64,000 nt of DNA from Diadema setosum (lineage: Eukaryota; Echinodermata; Echinoidea; Diadematoida; Diadematidae): NCBI GenBank assembly GCA_033980235.1, contig CM067075.1, positions 21,237,511 to 21,301,510 of the forward strand, read 5' to 3'. The notes below the pieces were generated by a model, which was not told where the DNA came from, did no database searches, and saw nothing but the letters and a program-made list of their open reading frames with translations. The position numbers were made by a program, and so were the translations under genes. This document shows, one piece after another, positions 21,585-36,296 of the stretch (positions within the stretch are counted from its first letter, which is position 1; the number at the start of each line of letters is the position of its first letter).

Positions 21585-24500
21585 CTGTAGGAAGACAATT
21601 TGTCACACATAAAATAAAGTAGCCGATTATTACCAAAACATATCAGTCGAATACAGTTATTTTCTTTTGATCCTTGGATAGGCCTTCTTGGATAGGCCTA
21701 TTGAAAAAAAAAAAGTAGTCGTAATGTTACCCATTAATGTTGCTTTAATATCAAGAGAATATAAAGAGACTCGAATATATAATAATATAGAGAGAAATAG
21801 ACTCGTGGATTTCCATTTTGTTCCAAGGTTATGTAAAGTCATAAGAAAAGAAAAAAGGAAACTAAATGATTTAGATTGAGTGGATTTGGTATACCGGGTA
21901 CGGCAAATCAATTATATACTTACGACTGATTATTAAAACAACAACTTCGTAACCAAGATGCTGAAACCAAAACACAGTTTTTTATTGCTTGAGGTTGTAC
22001 ATGTTTATGAGGATTTCCTCTCCTCTTAGAATGTTGCAATTAGACAATTTAACAGTAGGCAAGGGGCACTCAAGAAAAGAGCAGAGATGTCTCAAGTAAC
22101 GAGATTAATTATGATCCTTTAAGCATAGAAACCTGTATCAGGAAGCCCTGAAATGGGAAATTCGTGTTCATCTGTGCTTCTTTACTAGACTTTCAAACTT
22201 AGAAACACTGACCTTGAGACTATGTATTTGTTAAGTAAAATTTAAAAAGCTCGACATAGAACTTCTCCTTAAAATAAACATTAGTGTAGAACATGAACCA
22301 CATAATTGCTTTCAGGAAAATGCTGATGTTGAAAAGGTAGTGCGGAAAATACGTATTGCTGTGCAGCCTTTACCAGTCTGTACAGTCAGTTCAAAATTCG
22401 GCTATCAAATATAATCAGAGATAAGTATTGGTTAATGATGGACAATACGGAAAATTATTTGCCATATGCCTTACAGTACGTTATCTTACCGGCAGTTCCT
22501 TCAGCAATTCAATTGTATAAACGCCAGCCTCTGAAAGAAATTGTACAAATTTCAAGGTTACCACGTTGAGTCTGATTTTCATGATTATTTCAATCAGAAG
22601 AGATTTAAGGAAAAATATAAATGACATAAGCTTCCCGCAATAAAAGCTAATTGTCGCCGAATAGATGAAAATGACACCATCAACGTGATGGTAATCAAAA
22701 TAATTACACTGCTTGTCATTAATACAGCTTGGTAAACTTGTCACTAATCTTATTGTCTAATAAAATAGTTGGTTCTCATCACCTGGGAGTGTGTTTTCGT
22801 TGTCCTCTGGTTCTTCGGGATAGCAGCCGATACAGCAATCACCATAATAGGAGCAAAGGTTATCGCAGTAGCATGATTCACTGTAGTAATCTGAAGAAAA
22901 AGAATAATTATACTTCCATGCTCAAAATATTGCGCGGAGGCAACAAGCCATAGATTCACAGAGAACTGTATGCGTACAACTTTGTTCAGTGTTTCTCATC
23001 TCAAAATCCTTTACGACTTTGTGAGGGCGTTCAATAAGCATATTTGATATACACCGCTGCGAAAAGAGTGCTTGACAGTGAGGTATATATTTTGAATAGT
23101 GATAGTTCCATTGCAATGCGAGTTATAATAATGGCATTGATAATCACACAGATGATAATCATATGAGAGAAGTACAACCATCTTAGTTCTGAAAATTTAG
23201 TTGTATGTTTTTTGGATGTGTCATTAGGCTATACATATCATATGTACCTCATTTTTCTTGATTGAAAAGAGTCTTTAGTGTTGAAACGTATACTATAATA
23301 AGAACATTCAACATCTTATCTCGAGGCTACATGTATATACCTTGATAATCACCTCAAGTGTGAAATCCGGCTCCATGACCTAAGTATGCTCCTGCAGTAA
23401 TTGCTCCCGTGAATTTTCTGCAAGCCAACCCAGTCATAAATTCTACCAACAAAAATACCCTTAACCCTTATCATTATCCTCATATCAAACTAAACCTATA
23501 ACCCAATAACGATCCCAACCCTAACCCTACATGCTGGAGAAAATAAGACCGGAACAATTATTATCGCAGGAGCTAAAAAATAATTTTATGTCACTGTGAA
23601 TTCCACAGACACGTCTGATTGCTTACTTTAGGACATCTGAATTACAAGTCATGGAAATATTGTGGGAGATGTGATGGCAAATAATATTCTTACACAGTTA
23701 TGAAACAGCAACGTCATGCATCCAAATGTCTTAATCCTTCATAATTTACATTCCCAGGAGGCCTACTTTATTCTGATACATTTCCTCTAAATTAGGACAA
23801 AAATTTGTAATTGTGACACTATGTCGATGACTCTACTGACTGATATGCCAATGTATATTCTGTGCATTTTATGTGTGCTTCGTTTCCTCGCTTTACTATT
23901 AAGCTTGAAGCAATAACACTTAACAATAGATAGGGCCTACACCTAGGCCTGTAATTCAATAAATTGAAACCCGTTATTCAGCAGAATTGAAACCGGTTTT
24001 TCAATAGAATTGAGAAACAATTTGTTGCATTTTTACTTATTTTATTTATTTATGTTTTCTTTAAAAAGAAAATAAGGGTAGGCACATTCAGTTTGTTAGC
24101 TGCTTTACAATGGCGCCCTGTCTATATACAAAATTCAAAATTACAATACATTTATAGTAACATGATTCACACAATTACAGATCAATGGCAGAAACAAACA
24201 AACAAACAAACAAAAAACTTAACTACATTTCTGTTATGTATAATACTAAATATATCAAAAGTTATACGGCCTTAGTAATTTTGGAAGAGGGGAGAGTAAC
24301 CATATACCAAAAAAAAAAAATGTCTAATGGGTGTGACAACTAGAAAGAAAAATAGAGAAATAAATATTGCTGGATTTATGAGAGAAAAAAAAGATTAAAG
24401 CATGCGAATAAATCTTAAACAATTTGTTTTGAATATATTCAGAGACGAAGACATTTGTACTGCAATTGGGAGTTTGTTGAAAAGAGAGCTACCGGTGTAC

Positions 24501-27125
24501 GAAAAAGAACGTTTCTTATATTCAGTTTTTGGGAAAGGTATTGATAAAGTGCAATTCTGAGAATATCGTGTTTTGTAGTAATTGGCCGAATAAGAAGATA
24601 TCAAGGGGTTTAAATAAGTAGGTACCAGATTATGAATGATTTTAAAGGTGAGTATTCAATATTGTAGCTTGATTCTTTCTTCAATGGAGAGCCAGTTTAA
24701 AGTGGTAAGCAAAAATGGGTTTGATATCGTAGTGGCAGAATAACCTTTAATGGAATTGCAAAAAAAAAAAAAAAAACATCATCCATTCATACTCAGATGA
24801 AAACAAAGCAAGTGGTAACAAAACTCAATTTCTACAAAATGTAAGGATTCTGTAGAATTCATGTATGAACTCGTTGTTGTTGTTTTTTTTTTGCATCTTA
24901 AAGGTAGATATGTTCTGATCTAATGTACCACATTCGAACGGGTACCTTAGCATGGCCCCTGATAGGCAACAAGAACATGATAGAAGAAGAAGAAGAAGAA
25001 GAAGAAGAAGAAGAAGAAGAAGGAGAAGAAGTAGAAAAGAAATAGTTGCCAAGGGCCATGAAACCCGTTAGAGAATTGCCCTGTTAGAGTATAGTCGAAG
25101 AAACAGCGCAATGTATTCAATATATCAAATATGACTGTTCCTTAGAAACAACATTTCTGTGACTGTTACGGTTCGTTATTCCGAAGTTTCGTAAATCCGA
25201 AAATTATATAAAGTTCGTTATGCTGGAAAATGTTTGATCCGAAAATGAAAAAAGTTTCTTTATTCCGAGGTTCGAAAATGCGAAAACGAAATAAGGGTTT
25301 TTATTCCGCAGTTTTGTTAATCTTTAATCATATTTAAAAAAAAAAAAATACAACGGTTCGTTATTCCGATGGTTCGTTGATCCGAAAAGGTTCGTTATGC
25401 CGAAGGGTAGTCAGTACACTGTACGTATCTTTTCTTCTTTTTTTTTTTCATTTTCGGATTAATGAGCCTTGGATGTAGCGAACGTTACCCACTGTGACTA
25501 CTGTTCTTCACATGGGAACACGAAGGTTACTTTTGTTTTAATTTTAAGACAAGAGCAGTGGTGAATAATTTCGTAATGTACATGTACATCGTAAGTGGTA
25601 ACAGGCAATATATCATTGAAATAAAGACGGAATATAATATGCACTACATGTCTGGAAATGTGCCTTAGAATTTAGGTTCTTTTTCCTCGTTTAATACTGC
25701 CAGAAAAAAAGAGCATCCTTCATTTGTTTTAATTGTTTTAATGAAGACTAACGTCCCACTGAGTCGAGAGAGAGAGAGAGAGAGAGTGCAATGATCAATT
25801 CTTCATACAAACTGATCCTGAAAATGATCTACTTTAAGGCACACTAACCAGAGACGAACCAGATTCGTCATCTTATATAACGCTGACAGATACAAGACCT
25901 TCAGTTAGCATGATTACTTTTTGAAACCTACAGTGCATGCAGGTAGACAAGCGACATTTATACTGTGACACATTTCAATTGGGAAACAAGTGACTTAGAA
26001 TTGATCACAGCTAAAGCAAACAAAATCAATTAATTTTCTTCACTTTTAATAAAGGCTAACGTCCCACCGAGTACACAAAGAGAGAAATATAATGCGATAA
26101 TCAATATTCGTCATCGCACACTAATCTTGAAATCGATCTTCTAGAATAAGATGATTAATTATAATAATAAAAATAATGATAATAATTCATATGATTTATA
26201 TAGCGCCAAATCCACTCTGCAGAGTGCTCTAGGCGCGGAAGGAAGAGAAACTAAAGGAGATAAGGACATACAAATATCAAATACATGTAATGAGTAATCA
26301 AATTGAGGCTTTAAACAAGTGAGTTTTTAGACTGCTTTTAAAGGAGTCTGATGAAGAACAATTTTTTTTTTTTTTACGGCTGAAGGTAAGTTATTCCATA
26401 AGGTGGGAGCAGCATGGCCAAAGGCACGTGTGCCCCATATTGTAGTGAATCTTGGAATTATCAGAGAGATGAGCGTAGAGATCTAGCAGGGATGTAATTA
26501 TGGAGTAAGTCAATGTTATACTGAGGAGCAGCGCCCTGAATGCAATGAAAAGTCAGAAGTAAAATCTTAAAAATAATGCGATCTTTGACTTTTATCTATT
26601 ACCATCCTTGTATTGCATCATGAAATACTTACCAAATGACGAGTACCAGTCTGAAATTGTAACATGTAAGATAAAACACACGGTAGTTATTTTGTTTACT
26701 TTACAATCTTAAAACAACAGCTATCGTGAATAATTTCATAATATGCATACATCATAAGCGTTAACAGACAATGCATCATTGACGAAACAGGGATATGCAC
26801 TTTGTGTTTATAAATGTGCCTTTTAATTTAGGTTTCTTTTTTGTTTGTTACTGCAACAACAAAAACAAAAGTTTTCATCAATTATCTTCCTTCACTTTTA
26901 ATGAAGAATAACGTCCCACTGAGTACAGGAGAGAAAGATAATGCGATTATCAATTCATTACAAACTAATCCTGAAATTGATCTAGTTTAATAGGATAATA
27001 AATTATCCTATTAACATCCGAGTATTGCACCATGAAATAATTACAAGATGGCCACGGCTACGAGTCTGAAATTGTCACAGGTAAGGAAATACAGATGTAC
27101 CTTTAATTTTATGTTGCTGGGTTTG

Positions 27126-27159
<34 letters not shown>

Positions 27160-29650
27160 TGGGGTTTGTCACGACCAGATTAATGAAATTATTAAATTAT
27201 CTTTCTTCATGTTTAAAGAAGACAAAAATAAGTTTTCATCTATTATCTTTCTAAATTTTAAATGGAGACTAACGTCCCAGTAAGCACAGAAAGAGAGAAA
27301 GGTAATGCGACAATCAATGTGTCACTACAAAACAAACCTGATTATTATCTACTTTAATAGGATAACATCCTTTCAGCAGCATCCTAGCATTGCATTATGA
27401 AATACTTACCCGATGGCCACGGATACCAGTCTGGAAGTGTAACAGATAAAATAAAGCATACGAAAGTCATTTTTGTTTTAATTTTAAGACAACGGCAATG
27501 AGATAATTTCATAATAGACTTACATACATCATAAGTGGAAATAGACAATGTATCACTGAAAAAGTGATGAAAAGTAATATTCACTACATGTCTAGAAATA
27601 TGCCTTAAAATTTAGGTTCCTTTTTCTCTTTTAATACAGCCAGAACAAAAGAGTTTTTATTTTCTTTACTTGCAATGAAGACTAGAAACGTCCCACTGAG
27701 TCCAGTGAGAGAGAGAGAGAGAGAGAATGCGAAAATCAATTCGTCATACAAAATAATCCTAATAATGATCTACTTTCAGGCACACTAATCAGAGGTGAAC
27801 CAGATTTGCCAGCTCAAATACCACTGACACATACAAATAGACCTTCAGTTGGCATGGCACCCTGTTGAAAAGTACAATATACGTGCATGCAGGTAGACAA
27901 GCGAAATTTACACTAAGACACATTTCATATGGCAAAGAAGCGAGTTAGCATTGATCATACCCTACCGCGGCCAGAAAAATCCTTCTACAAATATAACCAT
28001 TAAGAAATAGTGCTTATTGTTGATTAGATTAAACATCCATGGATAGAATAATAAAGTCTATCCAATTTTAACAGACTCTCTGACAATGAAGAGTCGTTAG
28101 TACCAATGAGTACACTGTACGTATATCTTTCATCTGTTCATTTCGGATTAGTGAGCGTTCGGAATGGACACACACACATAGAAGAGCTTGCTTCCAAAAG
28201 GCGCTAAATCCTTTGGAAATGATGGATTTAGCGCCTTTTGGAAACAAGTTCTTTATATGTATATATATATATATATAATATATATATAATATAGAGAGAG
28301 AGAGAGAGAGAGAGAGATAAAGAAGGAGAGATGTGTCCTGAAATCACGTAAATCAGGAGAGTATTATTGCATCATAAAATACTTACCAGAACTAGGTGGA
28401 TACGGGTAGTCTGGAATTGTGTAACAGGTAAGATAAAACACACCTTAATGTTATTTTTTATTTAATTGTAAGGCAACAGTAATGAGTGAACATTTTCATA
28501 TATACATATATCACAAGCTGTGACAGGCAATTTATCAGTAAAATAAAGACGAAACGGTGAGTTGCACTCAGTTTGAAGGCACAAAACCCTGTTGGTTGTT
28601 AAGGAGTCTGCGCCAAGACTACTACATGCACCACCTGCACAGTAGCCTCTCCATTGCTGGGACATACTACTGAAAGAGTACAAGGCCTATGGGACAGTGC
28701 CAGTGGTGCATGTGTGTATTCTTAGCCCTGACTCCTTTACGACCAACAAGGGTTTGTGCCTGAAACCTAAGTTACACTTTGTATCTAGAAATGTGCCTTA
28801 AAATTTAGGTTCCTTTTTCTCGTTACAGCCAGAACAGAAGAGTTTTTTTTTTTGGGGGGGGGGGGGCACTCTTAATGAAACGTCCCACTAAGTCCAGAGA
28901 GAGAGAGATGGAGAGAGAAGGGATGCGATAATCAGTTTGTTGTTAAAACTTATCCTGAAAATGATCTATTTTAAGGCACAATTATCAGAGATGAACCAGA
29001 TTTACCAATTCAAATACCACTGAAAGATACAGACACACCTTCTGTTGGCATGTTGAAACGTACAGCGCATGCAGCTGGACAAGCGGCATTTATACTGTAA
29101 CACATACCGATTTACAAACAAGTGAGTTAAAATTGATCAAGCCCGAATTTGGCAAGAAACAGTCGTTTGCAAATTTAAACATAAGGAAAATAGTACTAAG
29201 TGTTGATTGGATAATATCTAAAAGCATAGAATCGGATATTCAAGTCTATTCAATTGATCTCTGTGAGAATGTAGGGTGGTCAGAACACTATCTTCTTTTC
29301 ATCTGTTCATTTTCTGATTAACGAGCCTTCGCAATAGAGAAGATGACTCATTGTGGCTGCTGTGCTTCAAAGGGAGAGAAATATACGCGTATATGTATAT
29401 AGATATATATATATACATATATATCCGTTTGGTATATATCCGTCGGGAATATGTAGTTTGTTGAGGATTGAAAAGTGCTCAATGCCGAGCTCATATCCAA
29501 ATGCAGACACCGGAAAAGAAAAATCATCCATGCGTCAAACCGATCCACCGCGCCACATGAGCACAGAAACACACCACTTTGTCAGTCTGCCTGAGGATCG
29601 CGACAGCGTGAAACCGCCGGTAGCAGACAAGGCACCAAAACTCAGGTACG

Positions 29651-29702
<52 letters not shown>

Positions 29703-31442
29703 CAGAAAGACAGACAGACAGACAGACAGACAGATGCATCCTGAAATCATGTAAATCAGAAGAGTATCTTATCATGAAATAGTTACCAGAACTAGGTAGC
29801 CACGAGAACCAGTCTGGAATTGTAGAAGGCAAGATAACACACACGAAAGAAATTTGTGTTTCGATTTAAAAACAACAGCACTGGTTAATCATTTCATAAT
29901 ATACATACATCATAAGCGGTAACAGGCAATGTATCATTGAAATTAAGACGAAACATGGATAATATCTACTTTATAGTCTAGAAAATGTGCCTTGAAATTT
30001 AGTTGTTTTTTTCACAGCCAAAACAAAAACAAAAGTTTTCATCAATTATCTTCCTTCACTTTTAATGAAGAATAACGTCCCACTGAGTACAGGAGAGAAA
30101 GATAATGCAATTATCAATTCATTACAAACTAATCCTGAAATTGATCTAGTTTAATAGGATAATAAATTATCCTATTAAAATTATCCTATTAAATTATCCT
30201 ATTAACATCCGAGTATTGCACCATGAAATAATTACAAGATGGCCACGGCTACGAGTCTGAAATTGTCACAGGTAAGGAAATACAGATGTACCTTTAATTT
30301 TATGTTGCTGGGTTTGTTTGTGTTTTTTTTTTTTTTTTTGGGGGGGGTGGGGTTTGTCACGACCAGATTAATGAAATTATTAAATTATCTTTCTTCATGT
30401 TTAAAGAAGACAAAAATAAGTTTTCATCTATTATCTTTCTAAATTTTAAATGGAGACTAACGTCCCAGTAAGCACAGAAAGAGAGAAAGGTAATGCGACA
30501 ATCAATGTGTCATTACAAAACAACCCTGATTATTATCTACTTTAATAGGATAACATCCTTTCAGCAGCATCCTAGCATTGCATTATGAAATACTTACCCG
30601 ATGGCCACGGATACCAGTCTGGAAGTGTAACAGATAAAATAAAGCATACGAAAGTCATTTTTGTTTTAATTTTAAGACAACGGCAATGAGATAATTTCAT
30701 AATAGACTTACATACATCATAAGTGGAAATAGACAATGTATCACTGAAAAAGTGATGAAAAGTAATATTCACTACATGTCTTGAAATATGCCTTAAAATT
30801 TAGGTTCCTTTTTCCCTTTTAATACAGCCAGAACAAAAGAGTTTTTATTTTCTTTACTTGCAATGAAGACTAGAAACGTCCCACTGAGTCCAGTGAGAGA
30901 GAGAGAGAGAGAGAGAATGCGAAAATCAATTCGTCATACAAATAATCCTAATAATTATCTACTTTCAGGCACACTAATCAGAGGTGAACCAGATTTGCCA
31001 GCTCAAATACCACTGACACATACAAATAGACCTTCAGTTGGCATGGCACCCTGTTGAAAAGTACAATATACGTGCATGCAGGTAGACAAGCGACATTTAC
31101 ACTAAGACACATTTCATTTGGCAAAGAAGCGAGTTAGCATTGATCATACCCTACCGCGGCCAGAAAAATCTTTCTACAAAAATAACCATTAAGAAATAGT
31201 GCTTATTGTTGATTAGATTAAACATCCATGGATAGAATAATAAAGTCTATCCAATTTTAACAGACTCTCTGACAATGAAGAGTCGTTAGTACCAATGAGT
31301 ACACTGTACGTATATCTTTCATCCTGTTCATTTCGTATTAGTGAGCGTTCGGAATGGACACACACACATAGAAGAGCTTGCTTCCAAAAGGCGCTAAATC
31401 CTTTGAAAATGATGGATTTAGCGCCTTTTGGAAACAAGTTCT

Positions 31443-31498
<56 letters not shown>

Positions 31499-34400
31499 AA
31501 AGAGAGAGAGAGAGATAAAGAGGGAGAGATGCGTCCTGAACTCACGTAAATCAGGAGAGTATTATTATATCATAAAATACTTACCAGAACTAGGTGGATA
31601 CGGGTAGTCTGGAATTGTAACAGGTAAGATAAAACACACAAAAGTTATTTTTCTTTTAATTTTAAAGCAACAGTAATGGCGAAAATTTTCATATATACAT
31701 ACATCACAAGCGGTGACAGACAATGTATCAGTGAAATAAAGACGAAACGGTGAGTTGTATTTAGTTTGCAGGCACAAACCCCTGTCGATCGTTAAGGACT
31801 CTGCTCCAAGCTCCAAATTTGATAAAATTGAATATAAATTAAGATAAGAATTAAAAAAAAAAAGCACAAATCAAAAATGAACAAAAATCTAAGTTGAAAT
31901 TAATCATACCCGGACTCGGCCAGGAATAGCCGTCTACAAATACAAACATTAGGAAAATAATGCTTAATGTTGATTGAATTAAATATCCAAGGTTAGGATA
32001 TGAAAAGTCTATCCAAGTTTACCTTCCGACATTGAAGAGTCGGTAGTACACTGTATGTATCTTTATAGATAGATAGGAAGAGAGAGAGAGTTGCGTCCTG
32101 AAATCACGTAAATCGGACGAGTATTGCATCATGAAATACTTACCAGAAAAAGGTGGCCACGAGAAGTCTGGAATCATAACAGGTAAGATGAAACACACGA
32201 AAGACATTTTTGTTTCAATTTTAAGACTGTAGCAATTGCATTACAATATATCAATATTGCAAAGCCATTATAATGTACATACATCATAAGCGGTAACAGA
32301 CAATGTAGCATTGCAATAGAGACAAAAATGTAATAAAAAATGCACTTTATGACTAGAGATGTACCCTTAAATTTAGGTTTCTTTTACTCTTTACAGCCAG
32401 AACAAAAGAGTTTTCTTCAATTATTTTTCTTCACTTTTAATGAAGACAAACGTCCCACTGAGTCCAGAGAGAGAGGAAAAGAGAACGCAATTATTAGTTC
32501 GTCATACAAACTAATCCTGATAATGATCTACTTTAAGACACACTAATGACAGACGAACCATATTTGCCGACTCAAATACCGCTAAAATAGACCTTCAGTT
32601 GGCATGACATCTTGTTGAAACGTACAGTGCATGCAGCTAGACCATGTAACACATTTCAATTGACGAACAAGTGATTTAAATTGATCATACCCGAATTCGG
32701 CCAGGAACAGTCGTTTGCAAAACATAAGCAAAATAGTGATTAATGTTGATTTTATAAAATCTAATAGGAATAGAATCGGATATTAAAGTCAATCCAATTT
32801 ATTACAAACTCTATGACAATGTAGGGTCGTCAGTACACTATCTTCTCTTCATCTGTCCATTTTTTGATTAACGAGCCTTCGCAATAGAGAACATGACCGA
32901 CTGTGGCTGCTGTGCTTCAGAAGGGAGAAAATATACACATACTACGTAAATCAGAAGAGTATTCTATCATGAAATAGTTACCAGAACTAGGTCGCCACGA
33001 GTCCCAGTCTGGAATTGTAAAAGGTAAGATAAAACACACGAAAGACATTTGTGCTTTAATTCTAAGACAACAGCAATGGTGAATCTTTTCCTAATATACA
33101 TACATCATAAGCGGTAACAGACAATGTATCACTGAAATATAAAAGAAACAGGGATATGCACGTTACGTCTAGAATTGTGCCTTGAAATTTACTCTGTTTT
33201 TTTTTTCGTAACAGCCAAAGCCCCCCCCCCCCCAAAAAAAAAAAGTTTTCATCAATTATCGTTCTTCACTTTTATGCTAATAATAATAGTAATACAAGAC
33301 ATCTATATTGTGCAGCTACTGTAATGATATACTCTACTGTGCATTACAAAATAATAATCACAACATGCATAATTCAAACATTGAATGCATTGTTTTTAAC
33401 CTGACTTTAAACTCATTTCAGAATGGTACAACTTTGAAACAAAGACTAGGTCAATAAATCACTCAAGATGAATACTGAATGGAGAACACAGAGGAGAGCT
33501 GCATCATGCGCTCAATCCATGCTTATTCATTTTTAATGAAGATTATCGTCCCATTGAGTACAGAAAGAGAGAAATATAATGCGACAATCAATTTGCCATA
33601 CAAACTATTCCTGAAATTGATCTACTTTAACAGGATAATATCCTATTAGTATCCTAGAATTGCATCGTGAAATACTTACATGATGGCCATGAGGATGAGT
33701 CTGGAATTGTAACAGGTAAGAAAAAATACACACCAAAGTCATTTTTGTTTAACTTTGAGACAAATTGCCCGGATACGGTAACAGACAATGTAGCATTGAA
33801 ATCAAGACGAAATGAAATATGCACTACATGTTTAGCCTTTTTCTAGGTTTCTTTTTTTCCTTAGAACCAGAAGAAAATAGTTTTCTTCAATTATTTTTCT
33901 TCACTTTGAATGAAGACAAACGTTCCACTGAGTCTAGAGAGAGAGAGAGGAAAAGAGAACGCAATTCGTCGAACAAACTAATCCTGAAAACGATCTACTC
34001 TAAGGCACACTAGTGAGATGAACCAGATTTGCCAACTCAAATACCGCTGAAAGATACAAAAAGACCTTCAGTTGGCATAACACCTTGTTGAAACGTACAG
34101 TGCATGCAGGTAGACAAGCGACATTTATACTGTGACATATTTCAATTGGCAGACAAGTGAGTTAAAATTGATTATATCCGAACTCGTCCATAAATAAATA
34201 AACATGAAGAAAAAAGTGGTTACAATCTCCAAGGATTAAGATGTTAAAATCTATCCAATTTATAAAAAACTTTCTGACATGTTGGAATCGTGTTTGGCAA
34301 AACACTTGTTTTGACAGTTTGCTTTCTCTGTCTTGATCAATTTAAGCAGGCAAGAAAAAAAAAAACATATAGAAACCTGCCTCACACGAGCGTTTGATTG

Positions 34401-36255
34401 CTGTAACCTGGATGAGATTTGCACATCGTTGATTCAAAACATGCCTTGTGAATTGAGAAACACATAAAAAAATTATGGGTTTTTTTTTTCTGATGTACTA
34501 AGATGTATAAAGGACAGAAAAAATACCTGAAGTTGGGTACCAGAAAGGGTAGAAGAAATCCTCTGTGAATTTGAAACAACAACAAAACAGGCGGCATATT
34601 ATTGCTATGTTTAAAGGAATATTACCTGGAAATACTGATATTATGAAGAATATTAGAAACGAAAATCGAAGTCTTTGATGTGGTAGACAAGGGCTACAAA
34701 TCAGATTTACCACGTCTTAGAGTTGGGTCACTACAATGTAGATTTAATCAAAATATTTTGATACCTTTATGCTTTTTATTCATTTCAAGTGTCAATTCTT
34801 CTCGGAACAATACAATTGTATATACACATGAATCTCCCCAAATCACACACGCACACACGCACACATACACACAAACAGAGGCACAACAGGAACTGCTTTT
34901 AGAGAACGGTGTAAGAGAGCAGATACGACATTCAGAAAACTCTTTCTTGTCACCTCTATAACAGCTTAGATATATTTTTCATCAGTATTTTCCTACAAAA
35001 TAAGAATAGACCTAATCACAAGTTCATAATAATTGTATATAGACAATGTATCAAATATTCAATACGGGGAGGTCATATTTTTATTTCATTTTGTTTTTTT
35101 ATTTCTTGCTTCCGATAAAAGCCTGCTGACCAAAATATCCAAAAAAAAAATATTTACATTTCATCAACAATGTAACTGATATCATTATCATGAACGAGGT
35201 GTTTCCTCTGTAGAACGTAGAGTAATTTACCAAACAACAAATTAAAAAAAAAATGCAGGTCATACCCTGGGACCCATTTCGTGCTTTTTGTTATTGAGAT
35301 AAATTACCTGCCGTGGTTTTGGGTTCTAAGAGACAGAGAAAAGAAAGACAAATGGAAAGAAAGTAGAAATGTGAGACAAAGCTACTTTTCTTACATTTTT
35401 CAAATTTGTACGTACCCTTATTTAGGAAACTTGTGACAGCCAAACAACAACGACATCAACCCCCCCCCCCTCAAAAAAAAAAAAACAAACAAACAAACAA
35501 ACAAACAAACACGATTCCTCTAGTAATGCATTTCAAACTGTCTTTCATATTTTCATATGCATTGTGTATGTCAAATAATGTAAGAATATCTTGCTACATG
35601 TCCTCGATCAAAAAAGAATATTCATGAACTTGAATGCATTGGTAGTAGTAAACTCCCCTTATTATCTGACAGTTCGCTTGATGTCCAAGTAAGGTCTTAA
35701 TGAGGTACTGAGTCATGGAACCTAATGGTTTTGCAAAGATTGCTTTGCATGTGAAATTCTGACACATTTCCTCCTATGTATGCCTCGTACAACTAACATG
35801 GTTTGGCTTCCTAATTAGGTATCGCTAGTAACCTAGGGAATGTTGTCAGAGATTTAATATTCAATTTACTATACGAAATCAATTGTAATTACCTGGCACG
35901 ATGGTGGGTTCTGAGGAAGAAAATGAAGTTTTACAGTGTTATCGCATATTCATTGAAGATCAATTTATCATAAATGTTTAATGTGTAAAACATAAGATTG
36001 ATAAGGACAAACATTCAACATTTGATATCCGACATATTCTAGTGAGTACCATGAGGTGGATTTTTTTTTTTTTTTTTTTGGGGGGGGGGGTTGTTTTAGG
36101 TTGTTTTTACTCAATACTGAAGATGAGGATCTGTATTTGTCACCAATCTTGCAAACGTATTTCCAGCAAAGTACCCTTCCGAAATGTGTTATCCAGTTAT
36201 TGGCCATTATCAGATATTACTCTAAGTGCGTAAGGAATTAACGTTAAATAGTGCT

Positions 36256-36296
<41 letters not shown>

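Larger units (their letters stand above)
26860..28620 (+). repeat. 3.19-kb tandem duplication, left copy
   Basis: Nearly identical to about 30024-31815 (offset about 3190), including two micro-exons, the (GA)n tracts and the hairpin at 28192. Differences seen by eye are a few substitutions and microsatellite length, plus an extra TTATCCTATTAAA repeat in the right copy. This implies a young duplication. Confidence 0.85.
30024..31815 (+). repeat. 3.19-kb tandem duplication, right copy
   Basis: Counterpart of 26860-28620. Homology stops inside the MITE corresponding to 28571-28767: only its left end is kept here, so one duplication or later deletion breakpoint lies in the MITE. Confidence 0.8.

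Noticed and set aside
26633..33720. Plus-strand donor-like ACAG|GTAAGA after every micro-exon block
   Set aside because: It is the mirror image of the conserved minus-strand acceptor tract (cttacctgttacaattccag). The plus strand has stops in these blocks and no matching acceptors, while the minus strand keeps one phase throughout.
35266..35283. An 18-nt block with phase 1-1 (ARNGSQG) and donor GTATGA
   Set aside because: It would leave an intron of only 24 bp to the exon at 35308, and its acceptor has no pyrimidine tract.
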